A DNA stretch of 64,000 nt from Balneola sp. Lineage in GTDB: Bacteria; Bacteroidota; Rhodothermia; Balneolales; Balneolaceae. Numbering within the stretch: position 1 is the stretch's first letter; each line of letters starts with the position of its first letter. The stretch spans positions 186,001-250,000 of the forward strand of contig NZQV01000010.1 in assembly GCA_002696035.1 (NCBI GenBank). The letters run 5' to 3'. Below the pieces are notes generated by a model. It was given only the letters and a program-made list of their open reading frames with translations. It searched no databases and was not told the DNA's origin. This document shows positions 16,489 to 23,697 of this stretch, piece after piece. Made by a program: the position numbers and the translations under genes.

Positions 16489-17727
16489 ATGGCTTCTTCT
16501 GATATTAAAATCCTGATTCTTGGGAAAGTTTGGCCGGAACCGAATTCCTCAGCAGCCGGCTCCCGGATGATGCAGCTTATCGAGTGTTTCCTGGGACAGG
16601 GGTGGAATGTCACCTTTGCATCTTCTGCTTCTAAAAGTGGCCACGAAACTGATCTCAAGACGCTGGGGATTTTTGAGGAGTTCATCAAGCTCAATAGCTC
16701 ATCTTTTGAGGATCTTGTTGATTCACTTCAGCCGGATATTGTTTTGTTCGATCGTTTTATGACTGAAGAGCAGTTTGGCTGGCGTGTGGCTGAGCGCTGT
16801 CCTGATGCCGTCAGGATCTTGGATACTGAAGACCTGCATTGTCTGCGGAAAGCCCGATACCAATCCTGGAAAACCGGTGAGGAAGTGGATGTAAGAAGTA
16901 TTGACGTAGCCAAAAGAGAGATCGCCAGTATTCTTAGAAGTGACCTTTCCCTGATCATTTCTGCCTATGAAATGAAGCTCCTGAAAAAGGTTTTCAAAAT
17001 AGATGAGTCACTTCTGTTACACCTTCCGTTTATGTTAGAAGCCCTTAAGGAGGAATCGGTAAACAACTGGCTGTCTTTTGATAACAGAGATCACTTTATA
17101 AGTATTGGAAACTTCCTTCATGAGCCAAACTGGAATGCAGTGTTATATTTGAAGCAAGAGCTATGGCCTGCTATTCGAGAGCAATTGCCACAAACCGAAC
17201 TGCATATTTATGGAGCGTATCCATCCCAAAAAGTGGAACAGCTTCACAATCCAGGAGAAGGATTTTTGGTGAAGGGAAGAGCGGGAAATGCAAAAGAAGT
17301 AGTTGGAAAAGCACGAGTATTGTTGGCTCCAATCAGGTTCGGGGCTGGACTCAAAGGCAAGCTCATCGAAGCCATGCAGTGCGGAACGCCATCAGTCACT
17401 ACAACAATCGGAGCTGAAGCTATGCACGGAAGTTTACCCTGGCCCGGTGGAATCAAAGACGATCCTAAAGAATTTGCTGAAGCCGCGGTTCAACTTTATC
17501 AGGATGAGCAGAAATGGATGGAAGCCCAACAAGCCGGTATCCCGGTCATAAATTCTTTGTATGATAAAACGGAGTTGGGGGATAAGCTGATCAAAAGCAT
17601 CAATGAGTTGCTATCAATCCTGGAAGCTCACAGAAAGCAGAACTTTTTGGGTGCAATGCTGCAACATCACACCGCGGCAAGCACCAAATTTATGAGTAAG
17701 TGGATAGAGTTAAAAAATGATCGGTGA
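16489..17727 (+). CDS. GT4-type (GT-B fold) glycosyltransferase
   Basis: The 412-residue protein has a GT-B layout. The N-terminal Rossmann domain begins ILILGKVWPEPNSSAAGSR, and the C-terminal domain contains SIGNFLHEPN, HIYGAYPS and the donor-binding stretch APIRFGAGLKGKLIEAMQCG (about residues 280-299). The Lys and Glu there contact the nucleotide sugar in GT4 enzymes. It probably adds a sugar to a cell-surface glycan or lipid; donor and acceptor are unknown. No signal peptide is present. Its TGA stop lies within a GGTGATA stretch that leads straight into an intergenic hairpin, beyond which the convergent RlmL-like gene ends. Confidence 0.8.
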   Translation: MASSDIKILILGKVWPEPNSSAAGSRMMQLIECFLGQGWNVTFASSASKSGHETDLKTLGIFEEFIKLNSSSFEDLVDSLQPDIVLFDRFMTEEQFGWRVAERCPDAVRILDTEDLHCLRKARYQSWKTGEEVDVRSIDVAKREIASILRSDLSLIISAYEMKLLKKVFKIDESLLLHLPFMLEALKEESVNNWLSFDNRDHFISIGNFLHEPNWNAVLYLKQELWPAIREQLPQTELHIYGAYPSQKVEQLHNPGEGFLVKGRAGNAKEVVGKARVLLAPIRFGAGLKGKLIEAMQCGTPSVTTTIGAEAMHGSLPWPGGIKDDPKEFAEAAVQLYQDEQKWMEAQQAGIPVINSLYDKTELGDKLIKSINELLSILEAHRKQNFLGAMLQHHTAASTKFMSKWIELKNDR

Positions 17728-17731
17728 TACG

Positions 17732-17767
17732 TTGATTACACAGATTCTGTAAAATCTGTGCAATCAA
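17732..17767. repeat. Intergenic hairpin repeat between convergent genes
   Basis: TTGATT, one mismatched base, CACAGATT, a 6-base loop, AATCTGTG, one mismatched base and AATCAA form a 15-position stem with a single mismatch. A further AATCTGTG lies just downstream (about 17771-17778). There is no T run, so it looks more like a palindromic repeat unit than a terminator. It fills the 52-base gap between the GT4 and RlmL-like genes. Confidence 0.7.
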
Positions 17768-17779
17768 ACTAATCTGTGA

Positions 17780-18925
17780 TCAATAAAGCTCATACTCCAG
17801 CAAACGTGCATCAATTGTAGAATTATAAAACTCGATGCGTTGATTGGTCCTCAGTCCGATCTTCTTAGCCAGGTCAAAATTCCCGGTAAACACATAGCCC
17901 CACCAGCCGGTTGCTTCCTGCTTAAAGAAATCACCGATGCCTTCATAGGTGGGCTCCAGTTCCTTTTCATTCCCAATACGATCTCCGTAAGGCGGATTCA
18001 GCATGATCACCCCGGTGTTATCACTGGGAATTTCAGTCTCTGAAAAATCACATTTCTTTGTTTCAATGAGATGTTCAACGCCAGCTGTACGCGCATTCTT
18101 TCTTGTGGCACTCACTGCCCTCAGATCGTGATCGGTAGCGATGATACGGCCTTCAAAATCCTTATTGGTCTTATTATTCAAATCCGATCGCAGATCACTC
18201 CAGCGCTCCTCATCAAACCCGAGAATATGCTTGATACCATAATTGGGCCTTAGTAACCCAGGGGCTTTATTGAGGGCTTGCAGAGCCGCTTCAATTGCAA
18301 TGGTCCCGGTTCCACACATGGGATTCACAAAATGTTGTCCCGGTTTCCATTTACTGGCTAAAATGATGGAAGCGGCCAGGGTTTCCTGCATGGGAGCTGT
18401 GTGACTTTCGGTGCGATAGCCACGGCGTGAAATAGACTCACCTGAGGTATCGAGATAGATCTGGGCCCGGTCGTTTTTCCAGAACACAAACACGACTGAT
18501 TTATTCAAATTGGGGCCAGAATCAGGCCGGGTGCCTGTTTTATCACGGATGCGATCCACGATGGCATCTTTCACCTTCATATTCGCAAACTGCGAGTTTG
18601 TTACCGTTTTATTGTTGATGAAAGAAGTCACGCTTACATACCCGTGCTTGTCGATGTAATCTTCCCAAGGAATTTTTTTCAGCTCATCATACAACTCTTC
18701 GGCATTTTTAGGTCGGCAATCCTTCAGACGAAAGTGAACACGGTGTGCCGTCCGCAAACTCAGGTTCAGCAGCATACAATCATTCAGGGAGCCTTTGGTT
18801 TCAATACCTGCGTAACGAACTTTCAAGATGGGAAACCCAAGGTCTTCCAGTTCTTTTTTCAGATAAGGGGTGATCCGCTTGGGACAGGTAATGGAAATGG
18901 TGCTTTGTTGGGAAAAATCAGCCAT
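17780..18925 (-). CDS. rlmL: THUMP-domain 23S rRNA m2G methyltransferase, RlmL-like
   Basis: This 381-residue protein has an N-terminal THUMP RNA-binding domain (about residues 55-165) and a Rossmann methyltransferase domain with motif I in FVNPMCGTGTIAIEAAL and the catalytic NPPYGDRIG (motif IV). The family makes N2-methylguanosine in RNA; RlmL modifies G2445 of 23S rRNA. In E. coli RlmL is fused to RlmK, whereas here only the RlmL half is present, which is the common form outside Gammaproteobacteria. No signal or membrane segment is seen. Its stop codon falls in the hairpin repeat shared with the convergent glycosyltransferase gene. Confidence 0.8.
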   Translation of the reverse strand: MADFSQQSTISITCPKRITPYLKKELEDLGFPILKVRYAGIETKGSLNDCMLLNLSLRTAHRVHFRLKDCRPKNAEELYDELKKIPWEDYIDKHGYVSVTSFINNKTVTNSQFANMKVKDAIVDRIRDKTGTRPDSGPNLNKSVVFVFWKNDRAQIYLDTSGESISRRGYRTESHTAPMQETLAASIILASKWKPGQHFVNPMCGTGTIAIEAALQALNKAPGLLRPNYGIKHILGFDEERWSDLRSDLNNKTNKDFEGRIIATDHDLRAVSATRKNARTAGVEHLIETKKCDFSETEIPSDNTGVIMLNPPYGDRIGNEKELEPTYEGIGDFFKQEATGWWGYVFTGNFDLAKKIGLRTNQRIEFYNSTIDARLLEYELY

Positions 18926-18951
18926 GGAATTATTTAAAAAAGGTTACCCCA

Positions 18952-19107
18952 GGTTGTCATCCTGAGCGCGCAAAAGTCTGCATGGGATTGGGGTGTATTA
19001 CGCGAAGGATCTCAAAAGTTGAATAAGCAAGTTGTATCAAACTTTGAGATCCCTCGTGTTCCACATTGAATCCCTTACGAAAAATAGAAGCACTGGGGAT
19101 GACAACC
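18952..19107. repeat. Nested inverted repeat of the GTCATCCTGAGCG type
   Basis: Perfect 11-bp ends, GGTTGTCATCC (18952-18962) and GGATGACAACC (19097-19107), enclose an inner pair GGATCTCAAA (19007-19016) and TTTGAGATCC (19043-19052). The overall sequence resembles the dispersed extragenic palindromes with cores like CATCCTGAGCG and GAAGGATCTC seen in many genomes. It fills most of the 258-base gap upstream of the RlmL-like gene and downstream of the FKBP gene. No ORF lies inside. Confidence 0.75.
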
Positions 19108-19183
19108 AAGGAGAGATAAATGCATTATATAAAAAATGGAGTTCCTCTTTCGAAGAACTCCATTCAATTCATTGAAGAATGAA

Positions 19184-19615
19184 TCAGTTTACAATCTCGA
19201 TCAACTCAATGTCGAACGTCAGGTCTTTTCCAGCAAGTGGGTGATTAGCATCAATAATGATGTTTTCGTCTTCCACTTTAGTTACTTGAACTGGTACAGG
19301 CTGACCATTGGGTTGATTCAGCTGAAGTTGCATTCCAACCTGAGGCTCAATGTCTTCAGGCAGTTGCTCACGCTCAATAGTTACTTCAAGGTCATCTCTG
19401 CGATCGCCGTATGCATCAGCAGATTCGATACTTGCAGTGGTTTTATCTCCAACTTCTAAACCAACTACTGCATTCTCAAAACCGGGAATCAATTTTCCTT
19501 CTCCCAGTGTAACTTCAAGGGGATCGCGATCTGCAGAAGAATCAAAAACTGATCCGTCTTCTAATTTTCCTGTATAATGGACTTTTACGGTGTCACCGCT
19601 TTTAACTTTTGACAA
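19184..19615 (-). CDS. FKBP-type peptidyl-prolyl isomerase, SlyD-like
   Basis: The product is 143 residues long. It starts with the FKBP core GDTVKVHYTGKLEDGSVFDS, followed by PLEVTLGEGKLIPGFENAV. An inserted flap domain (about residues 65-125) follows, and the closing strand is LTFDIELIEI. This core-flap-core order is that of SlyD-type isomerases, which catalyse proline cis-trans isomerisation and act as chaperones. The metal-binding His/Cys-rich tail of E. coli SlyD is absent. I chose the TTG at 19615 because the conserved N terminus begins there (MSKVKSGD). The frame is open to 19729, but that would run into the divergent CoA-binding gene. Confidence 0.85.
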   Translation of the reverse strand: MSKVKSGDTVKVHYTGKLEDGSVFDSSADRDPLEVTLGEGKLIPGFENAVVGLEVGDKTTASIESADAYGDRRDDLEVTIEREQLPEDIEPQVGMQLQLNQPNGQPVPVQVTKVEDENIIIDANHPLAGKDLTFDIELIEIVN

Positions 19616-19699
19616 AATAAATATGTATTTAATTATGAATTTGTGTCCCTTAAGATATGTAATTTTAAGCACACATGAGGATTGTAAACACCTATTAAC

Positions 19700-20128
19700 A
19701 TGATTAACGATACCAAAGAGATACAACAAATATTAAAAGATGCTAAAACGGTAGCCATGATCGGCTGTTCGCCCAATGAGTATCGCACAAGCAACTATGC
19801 GGCGCGGTTTCTGCGTGAAAAAGGCTATCGAGTGATTCCCATAAATCCCGAAGCAGAAGAAATTGACGGTGAGAAAAGCTACAATAACCTCAGCGATCTC
19901 CCTGAAGATATTCAAATTGACATCGTAAATGTATTCCGCAACTCACGATATTCTGCAGATGCTACCCAGGATGTAGCCGACTGGAAAGCCGAAACCGGCC
20001 AGGACCCTGTTGTATGGACGCAACTTGATGTTTCCTCGCCCGATGCCGAAAAGATCGCCGAACAGAAAGAACTTCCCTATATCAAAAACCGCTGCATTAT
20101 GGTAGAATACGATAGGATGGTTGGGTGA
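19700..20128 (+). CDS. CoA-binding domain protein (YccU-like)
   Basis: The 142-residue protein is a single Rossmann-type CoA-binding domain. It has TVAMIGCSPNEYRTSNYAA near the N terminus, GYRVIPINPEAEEIDGEKSY, and the later DPVVWTQLDV and NRCIMVEY. Stand-alone members are widespread and lack a firmly established role; they resemble the CoA-binding part of succinyl-CoA synthetase. It is transcribed divergently from the FKBP gene, 84 bases apart. Its TGA stop codon (20126-20128) lies inside the first GGTGATTT unit of the repeat array that begins the four-helix-bundle element. Confidence 0.8.
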   Translation: MINDTKEIQQILKDAKTVAMIGCSPNEYRTSNYAARFLREKGYRVIPINPEAEEIDGEKSYNNLSDLPEDIQIDIVNVFRNSRYSADATQDVADWKAETGQDPVVWTQLDVSSPDAEKIAEQKELPYIKNRCIMVEYDRMVG

Positions 20129-20689
20129 TTTGGTGAAGGATGGTGTGGTGATTTAGTGATACGGTGATATAGTGATATGGTAAATTTGTTTTGAGATTTT
20201 TTGTAAGGAATTGCTTTTGAGTAGCTCTAACTATTGAATGACAATTTAAAAGCAATATCATGATGAATTTTGAACAATGGATTGAAATAATCCCTGTGGA
20301 TATTAAATCCGATACAATTTGGAAGATTGAGGCATATCAATTGGGGCTGTTTCTTTCTGATCTATGTTGGGAAGATTCAGAAAAAATTATAGCAGCTCAT
20401 AGATTCAGTTTGGCTGATCAACTTTATCGTTCTGCGGGCTCGATTAGTGCAAATATTGCTGAGGGATATTCGCGTTTGTCAAACAAAGAAAAAGCAAGAT
20501 ACTGTGAAATTTCTTTAGGGTCTGCTCGTGAGGCCTGAGACTGGTACTTCAAAAGCAGACATATATTGGGCAGGGATTTAGCTTACAAAAGAATTAAGAT
20601 GCTCACTTCTATCTCAAAGCTATTACAAAGTATGATCTCAAGCCATCGAGCAAGATCACACTAAATCACCAAATCACCGTATCACTCCA
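20121..20689. mobile_element. Candidate mobile element with GGTGAT-type inverted ends and a four-helix-bundle gene
   Basis: The left end (20121-20180) is a tandem array of short units such as GGTGATTTGGTGA, AGTGATACGGTGATAT and AGTGATATGG. The right end (20656-20689) contains the same units in inverted orientation, ACTAAATCACC, AAATCACCGTATCACT. Between them lies one four-helix-bundle gene, now interrupted. The stop codons of both flanking genes fall inside the terminal repeats. Smaller copies of the repeats occur at 21752-21890 and 29601-29631. The mobile nature is inferred from the structure; no transposase is present. Confidence 0.5.
20260..20664 (+). pseudogene. Four-helix-bundle protein (S23/IVP family), broken by an in-frame stop
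   Basis: The frame reads 92 residues from the ATG at 20260 to a TGA at 20536-20538, then continues without another stop to TAA at 20664 (135 codons in all). The first part has the typical SLADQLYRSAGSISANIAEGYSR and ISLGSAREA. The part after the stop continues as DWYFKSRHILG, the expected fourth helix. Relatives usually have Arg at the stop position, so a CGA to TGA change is the simple explanation. Members include proteins encoded in 23S rRNA intervening sequences and accessory proteins of diversity-generating retroelements. The last codons lie in the right-hand repeat. Confidence 0.8.
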
Positions 20690-21386
20690 TCTCCTCATAT
20701 TCATCGAACTCTTCTTTTTCCAGCCGCTCGGCAATTTTGCCGGAAAGGGTCTTCTCAATAAATATGGAATCGTCATCAGGAATCATGGTCTTGAAACTCC
20801 GGATCTTATCATCGAGCTTGAAATCAATTTCCAGCACTTCTTCAGAAAACCACGAATAGCTCAGGAAATCATCCCACTTTATCAGCCGATCCAAAAGTAT
20901 AATGCCTTTGGCTCGAAATTCCGGCACCAGCCGAACAGTAACACTGTATGCACCAATGGCCATAATAGAAAGGCCTGAAGTTACACGAATGGGGGTGAAG
21001 GGCAGGTCCGAGAACAGAGAAGTTCGCTGAATCCCAAACAGAATAATGCCAATGGCAACGATGTTGGGGAAAATATCTGTCCAGAACGAACGGTTCACAT
21101 AAATGATATCGCCGGCGTTCTTTTTTTGCTGAAATTGTTGAACAGCAGCCCCTGCAAAAAAACCGAAAGCGGAGGCATACGCATTGGCCATCACAGCACC
21201 TGCAATGGCTTCAGGGAAATAGCCAAGACGGTGCATCCACTGAAGGACCACCAGCAAAACTACAATGCCCAACAGAGTAATGGAAAGATTGCGTGGAGTG
21301 ATTTGATCGATGTAGAGCAGCCGTTTGTAACCGCCCCAAAAACTAAGGAGTGAAATCAGAATTGCCGAAACAACTATCCAAAGCAT
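20682..21386 (-). CDS. Membrane protein, unknown function
   Basis: The 234-residue product has four or five hydrophobic segments in its first 150 residues (about 2-20, 33-50, 60-82, 107-122 and 134-152). A soluble C-terminal domain follows, with WDDFLSYSWFSEEVLEIDFK and an acidic tail. I do not recognise a characterised family. The stop codon TGA (complement of 20682-20684) is part of the GGAGTGATACGG repeat at the right end of the four-helix-bundle element, so the last codons may have been changed by insertion. The gene is divergent from the DUF971 gene, 44 bases away. Confidence 0.6.
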   Translation of the reverse strand: MLWIVVSAILISLLSFWGGYKRLLYIDQITPRNLSITLLGIVVLLVVLQWMHRLGYFPEAIAGAVMANAYASAFGFFAGAAVQQFQQKKNAGDIIYVNRSFWTDIFPNIVAIGIILFGIQRTSLFSDLPFTPIRVTSGLSIMAIGAYSVTVRLVPEFRAKGIILLDRLIKWDDFLSYSWFSEEVLEIDFKLDDKIRSFKTMIPDDDSIFIEKTLSGKIAERLEKEEFDEYEEME

Positions 21387-21430
21387 TGGTTAATTTTAGT
21401 TGAAAAGTTAGAACTAATTATCATTTATAG

Positions 21431-21757
21431 ATGGATGAAACTACAACGCCCACCGGCATCGAAGTTAGCAATAAAGATCAGGTTCTGGAAATTTCGTGGC
21501 AAGATGGCCACACTTCCAAATTTCCACTGTATGGATTACGTGTGAATTGCCCGTGTGTAACCTGCCGCGGAGGACATGGAAGTATGGGCGATTTTGAGCC
21601 GGAAGCTTTTTTTGAGGAAAATCCCCCAAGAATTGAGATCAGGGATATTCAACAGGTTGGAAATCACGCCATCAAAATAACATGGGGAGATGGGCACAAT
21701 TCCGGCATGTATCAGTGGGAGACGTTGAGGTGGCTGGATCCGGAGAATGATAGGTGA
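21431..21757 (+). CDS. DUF971-family protein
   Basis: The 108-residue protein has the small DUF971 domain, also found at the N terminus of gamma-butyrobetaine hydroxylases. Landmarks are LEISWQDGHTSKFPLYGLR, CPCVTCRGGHG with three cysteines and a histidine likely to bind a metal, and ITWGDGHNSGMYQWETLR. Stand-alone proteins of this type are often near iron-sulfur genes. An iron-type solute-binding gene lies next here, but a direct link is not shown. The TGA stop at 21755-21757 is contained in the AGGTGATAT unit that starts the downstream repeat element. Confidence 0.82.
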   Translation: MDETTTPTGIEVSNKDQVLEISWQDGHTSKFPLYGLRVNCPCVTCRGGHGSMGDFEPEAFFEENPPRIEIRDIQQVGNHAIKITWGDGHNSGMYQWETLRWLDPENDR

Positions 21758-21890
21758 TATAGTGAAGGGTGATATAGTTTTCTTGCCATGAAAAGATCAG
21801 GTGGTGAATACAGCTTTTTATAGAGGTTGGTTTAATATTTCAGAAATGGATAAGTCACCAAATCACCATATCACCTTATCACTTCATCAT
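21752..21890. mobile_element. Small GGTGAT inverted-repeat element (MITE-like)
   Basis: Left units AGGTGATATAGTGAAGGG followed by TGATATAGT (21752-21778) face right units GTCACCAAATCACC followed by ATATCACCTTATCACTTCATCA (21855-21890) in opposite orientation. About 75 bases lie between and contain no gene. The ends match those of the four-helix-bundle element 1 kb upstream. It therefore looks like an internally deleted, non-coding relative. It sits between the DUF971 stop codon and the operator of the solute-binding gene. Confidence 0.5.
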
Positions 21891-21923
21891 CCCAAACCAA
21901 CTTTTACATTGTGCAAGACTTTA

Positions 21924-21942
21924 ATTTAGAATCTATCTAAAT
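21924..21942. promoter_or_regulatory. 19-bp palindromic operator, probably iron-responsive
   Basis: ATTTAGA, ATCTA, TCTAAAT is a perfect 7-5-7 palindrome of 19 bases, the length usual for Fur and DtxR-type operators. A half-like CATTCTAAATT follows at about 21960-21970. It lies eight bases before a TAGTTTTG -7-like element (21950-21957) and 56 bases before the gene for an iron-type solute-binding lipoprotein, so binding would block the promoter. A Fur-family regulator is encoded at 41505-42005. Which protein binds here is inference. Confidence 0.55.
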
Positions 21943-21949
21943 AAAATTG

Positions 21950-21957
21950 TAGTTTTG
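21950..21957 (+). promoter_or_regulatory. Candidate -7 element of the iron-binding protein gene
   Basis: TAGTTTTG matches the Bacteroidota -7 pattern TAnnTTTG. No clear TTG is found 19-21 bases upstream; that position is occupied by the palindrome at 21924-21942. The distance to the start codon is 41 bases. Confidence 0.4.
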
Positions 21958-21997
21958 ACTCATTCTAAATTGGAAACGTCAATAACAAACCAAACAA

Positions 21998-23017
21998 ATG
22001 AAATCTACTCTATTATCACTCATTGCAATGGCAATGGTTTTCGCTTCTTGTTCAAGTCAGGAAGAAGTAAACGTGTATTCAGCTCGTCACTACGACACAG
22101 ATCAGGCATTGTATGATCAATTCACCGAACAAACCGGAATTCAGGTTAACCTGATCGAAGGGGGCTCAGATGAACTCATAGAGCGGGTTAGAAGTGAAGG
22201 AATAAATTCTCCGGCTGATATTTTGGTAACGGTTGATGCAGGAAGATTATGGAGAGCGGAAGAAGCCGATATACTGCAACCTATTGAATCTGAAATTCTT
22301 GAAGATCGTATTCCTTCTTCATTTCGCCACCCGGATGGATTATGGGTAGGATTGTCGAAGCGAGTTCGTGGGATGGTTGTAAACCCCGAAGCTGTTGAAA
22401 ATTACGAAGAGCTGACCTATGAAGATCTGGCGGAGCCAAAGTTTGAGGGCCGCGTTTGCATTCGCTCTTCCAATAATATTTACAATCAGTCGCTGGTGGC
22501 CTCAATGATAGAAACGATCGGAGCAGAAGCTACCGAAGAGTGGGCAAACGGACTGGTAGAGAATATGGCCCGGGACCCACAAGGTGGCGACCGTGATCAA
22601 ATTCGCGGAGTTGCAGCAGGTGTCTGTGATGTGGCCGTGGTCAATCACTATTATCTTGCTATGATGATCAAAGGCGATGATGAAGCCGACCTGGAAGCAG
22701 CATCGAAAGTAGAATTTGTATTCCCGAATCAGGGTGAAGATGAAAGAGGTGCTCACGTAAATATCAGTGGGGCCGGTATCCTCAAGAACGCTCCCAATAA
22801 AGAGAATGCTGTCAAGTTTCTTGAATACCTGACCACTCCGGAAGCTCAGGAATATTATATCGGCGGCAACAATGAATATCCTATCAACGAAGAAGCAGAG
22901 TGGGCGGATGTACTTGAGGAATTTGGGCAATATAAAAGCGATGCCGTAAACGTATCTGCTTTAGGCCGGAATAACCCGGAAGCCATTCGCATTATGGATC
23001 GTGCCGGCTGGAAATAA
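21998..23017 (+). CDS. Iron(III) ABC-transporter substrate-binding lipoprotein (FutA/FbpA-like)
   Basis: The 339-residue product has a lipoprotein signal ending in FASCSS (Cys17), so it should be anchored in the outer leaflet of the inner membrane or in the outer membrane. The mature part begins VNVYSARHYDTD, the signature of FutA/FbpA-type ferric-ion binding proteins, with further VGLSKRVRGMVVNP and VVNHYY. The tyrosines in YSARHY and NHYY correspond to usual iron ligands. No permease or ATPase gene follows; instead a terminator comes within 35 bases, so the partner transporter is elsewhere. A 19-bp palindrome upstream suggests repression by iron. Confidence 0.85.
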   Translation: MKSTLLSLIAMAMVFASCSSQEEVNVYSARHYDTDQALYDQFTEQTGIQVNLIEGGSDELIERVRSEGINSPADILVTVDAGRLWRAEEADILQPIESEILEDRIPSSFRHPDGLWVGLSKRVRGMVVNPEAVENYEELTYEDLAEPKFEGRVCIRSSNNIYNQSLVASMIETIGAEATEEWANGLVENMARDPQGGDRDQIRGVAAGVCDVAVVNHYYLAMMIKGDDEADLEAASKVEFVFPNQGEDERGAHVNISGAGILKNAPNKENAVKFLEYLTTPEAQEYYIGGNNEYPINEEAEWADVLEEFGQYKSDAVNVSALGRNNPEAIRIMDRAGWK

Positions 23018-23048
23018 GTATAGATCAAAAACAGCTTAATTAAGTTTT

Positions 23049-23100
23049 AAGGAATATGGGATGACGTGGATGAGACCACGGATTCCGGTATTCCTTTTTT
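23049..23100 (+). terminator. Rho-independent terminator of the iron-binding protein gene
   Basis: AAGGAATA (23049-23056) pairs with TATTCCTT (23089-23096) around an inner CGTGG/CCACG stem. A run of T residues ends at 23100. It lies 32 bases after the stop codon. Confidence 0.75.
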
Positions 23101-23191
23101 ATTGATATTTGGTTTTTCAGAACAAGAAACCGAATGGAAAATTCACTTAGCACAAAGCACCTTTCACTGCACAATTAACCAAACAAACCCT

Positions 23192-23199
23192 TATCTTTG
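23192..23199 (+). promoter_or_regulatory. Candidate -7 element upstream of nusB
   Basis: TATCTTTG fits TAnnTTTG and lies 26 bases before the nusB ATG. The upstream -33 TTG is not evident, so this is a weak call. Confidence 0.3.
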
Positions 23200-23224
23200 A
23201 GGCTCACTCAACTTGTTATTTGGC

Positions 23225-23692
23225 ATGATTAATAGACGAAAAGTAAGAGAAACGGTTTTAAGAGCCCTTTACGCTCATCAACTGGGCAAAGATTCTACAC
23301 AGCATGTGGTAGATACTCTCATCAAAAAAGAAAAATTTTCAGAAGAAAAAGAACTCCGACGCTTCGCAGAAAAATTGTTTTTCCGGAGCCTGGATCATTC
23401 TGAAGAACTCGATGAAATTACTTCCAAGCACATCCGGAACTGGGATATAAACCGACTTGCCCTCATCGATCGGCTGATATTGAAAATGGCTCTTTGTGAA
23501 TTCGTCTATTTTGAAGAGATCCCTACCAAAGTGAGTATTAACGAAGCTATTGAAATGGCTAAGCGGTACTCAACAGCTAAATCAGGCCGGTTCATCAACG
23601 GTATTTTGGACGCCGCCCTCACTGATCTTGAAGAACAGGGAAAGATACAGAAGAAAGGACGTGGGCTCATCGAAAAAACATTGGGTAAATAA
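23225..23692 (+). CDS. nusB: Transcription antitermination factor NusB
   Basis: The product is 155 residues from the ATG at 23225; a TTG four codons earlier is also possible. It begins with the conserved RRKVRETVLRALYAH. It later shows NWDINRLALIDRLILKMALCE and IPTKVSINEAIEMAKRYST with FINGILD, which are NusB landmarks. NusB binds boxA RNA with ribosomal protein S10 and supports antitermination during rRNA transcription. The next gene, a phosphatase, starts five bases after its stop, and ychF follows it, so the three are probably co-transcribed. Confidence 0.92.
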   Translation: MINRRKVRETVLRALYAHQLGKDSTQHVVDTLIKKEKFSEEKELRRFAEKLFFRSLDHSEELDEITSKHIRNWDINRLALIDRLILKMALCEFVYFEEIPTKVSINEAIEMAKRYSTAKSGRFINGILDAALTDLEEQGKIQKKGRGLIEKTLGK

Positions 23693-23697
23693 TACAG

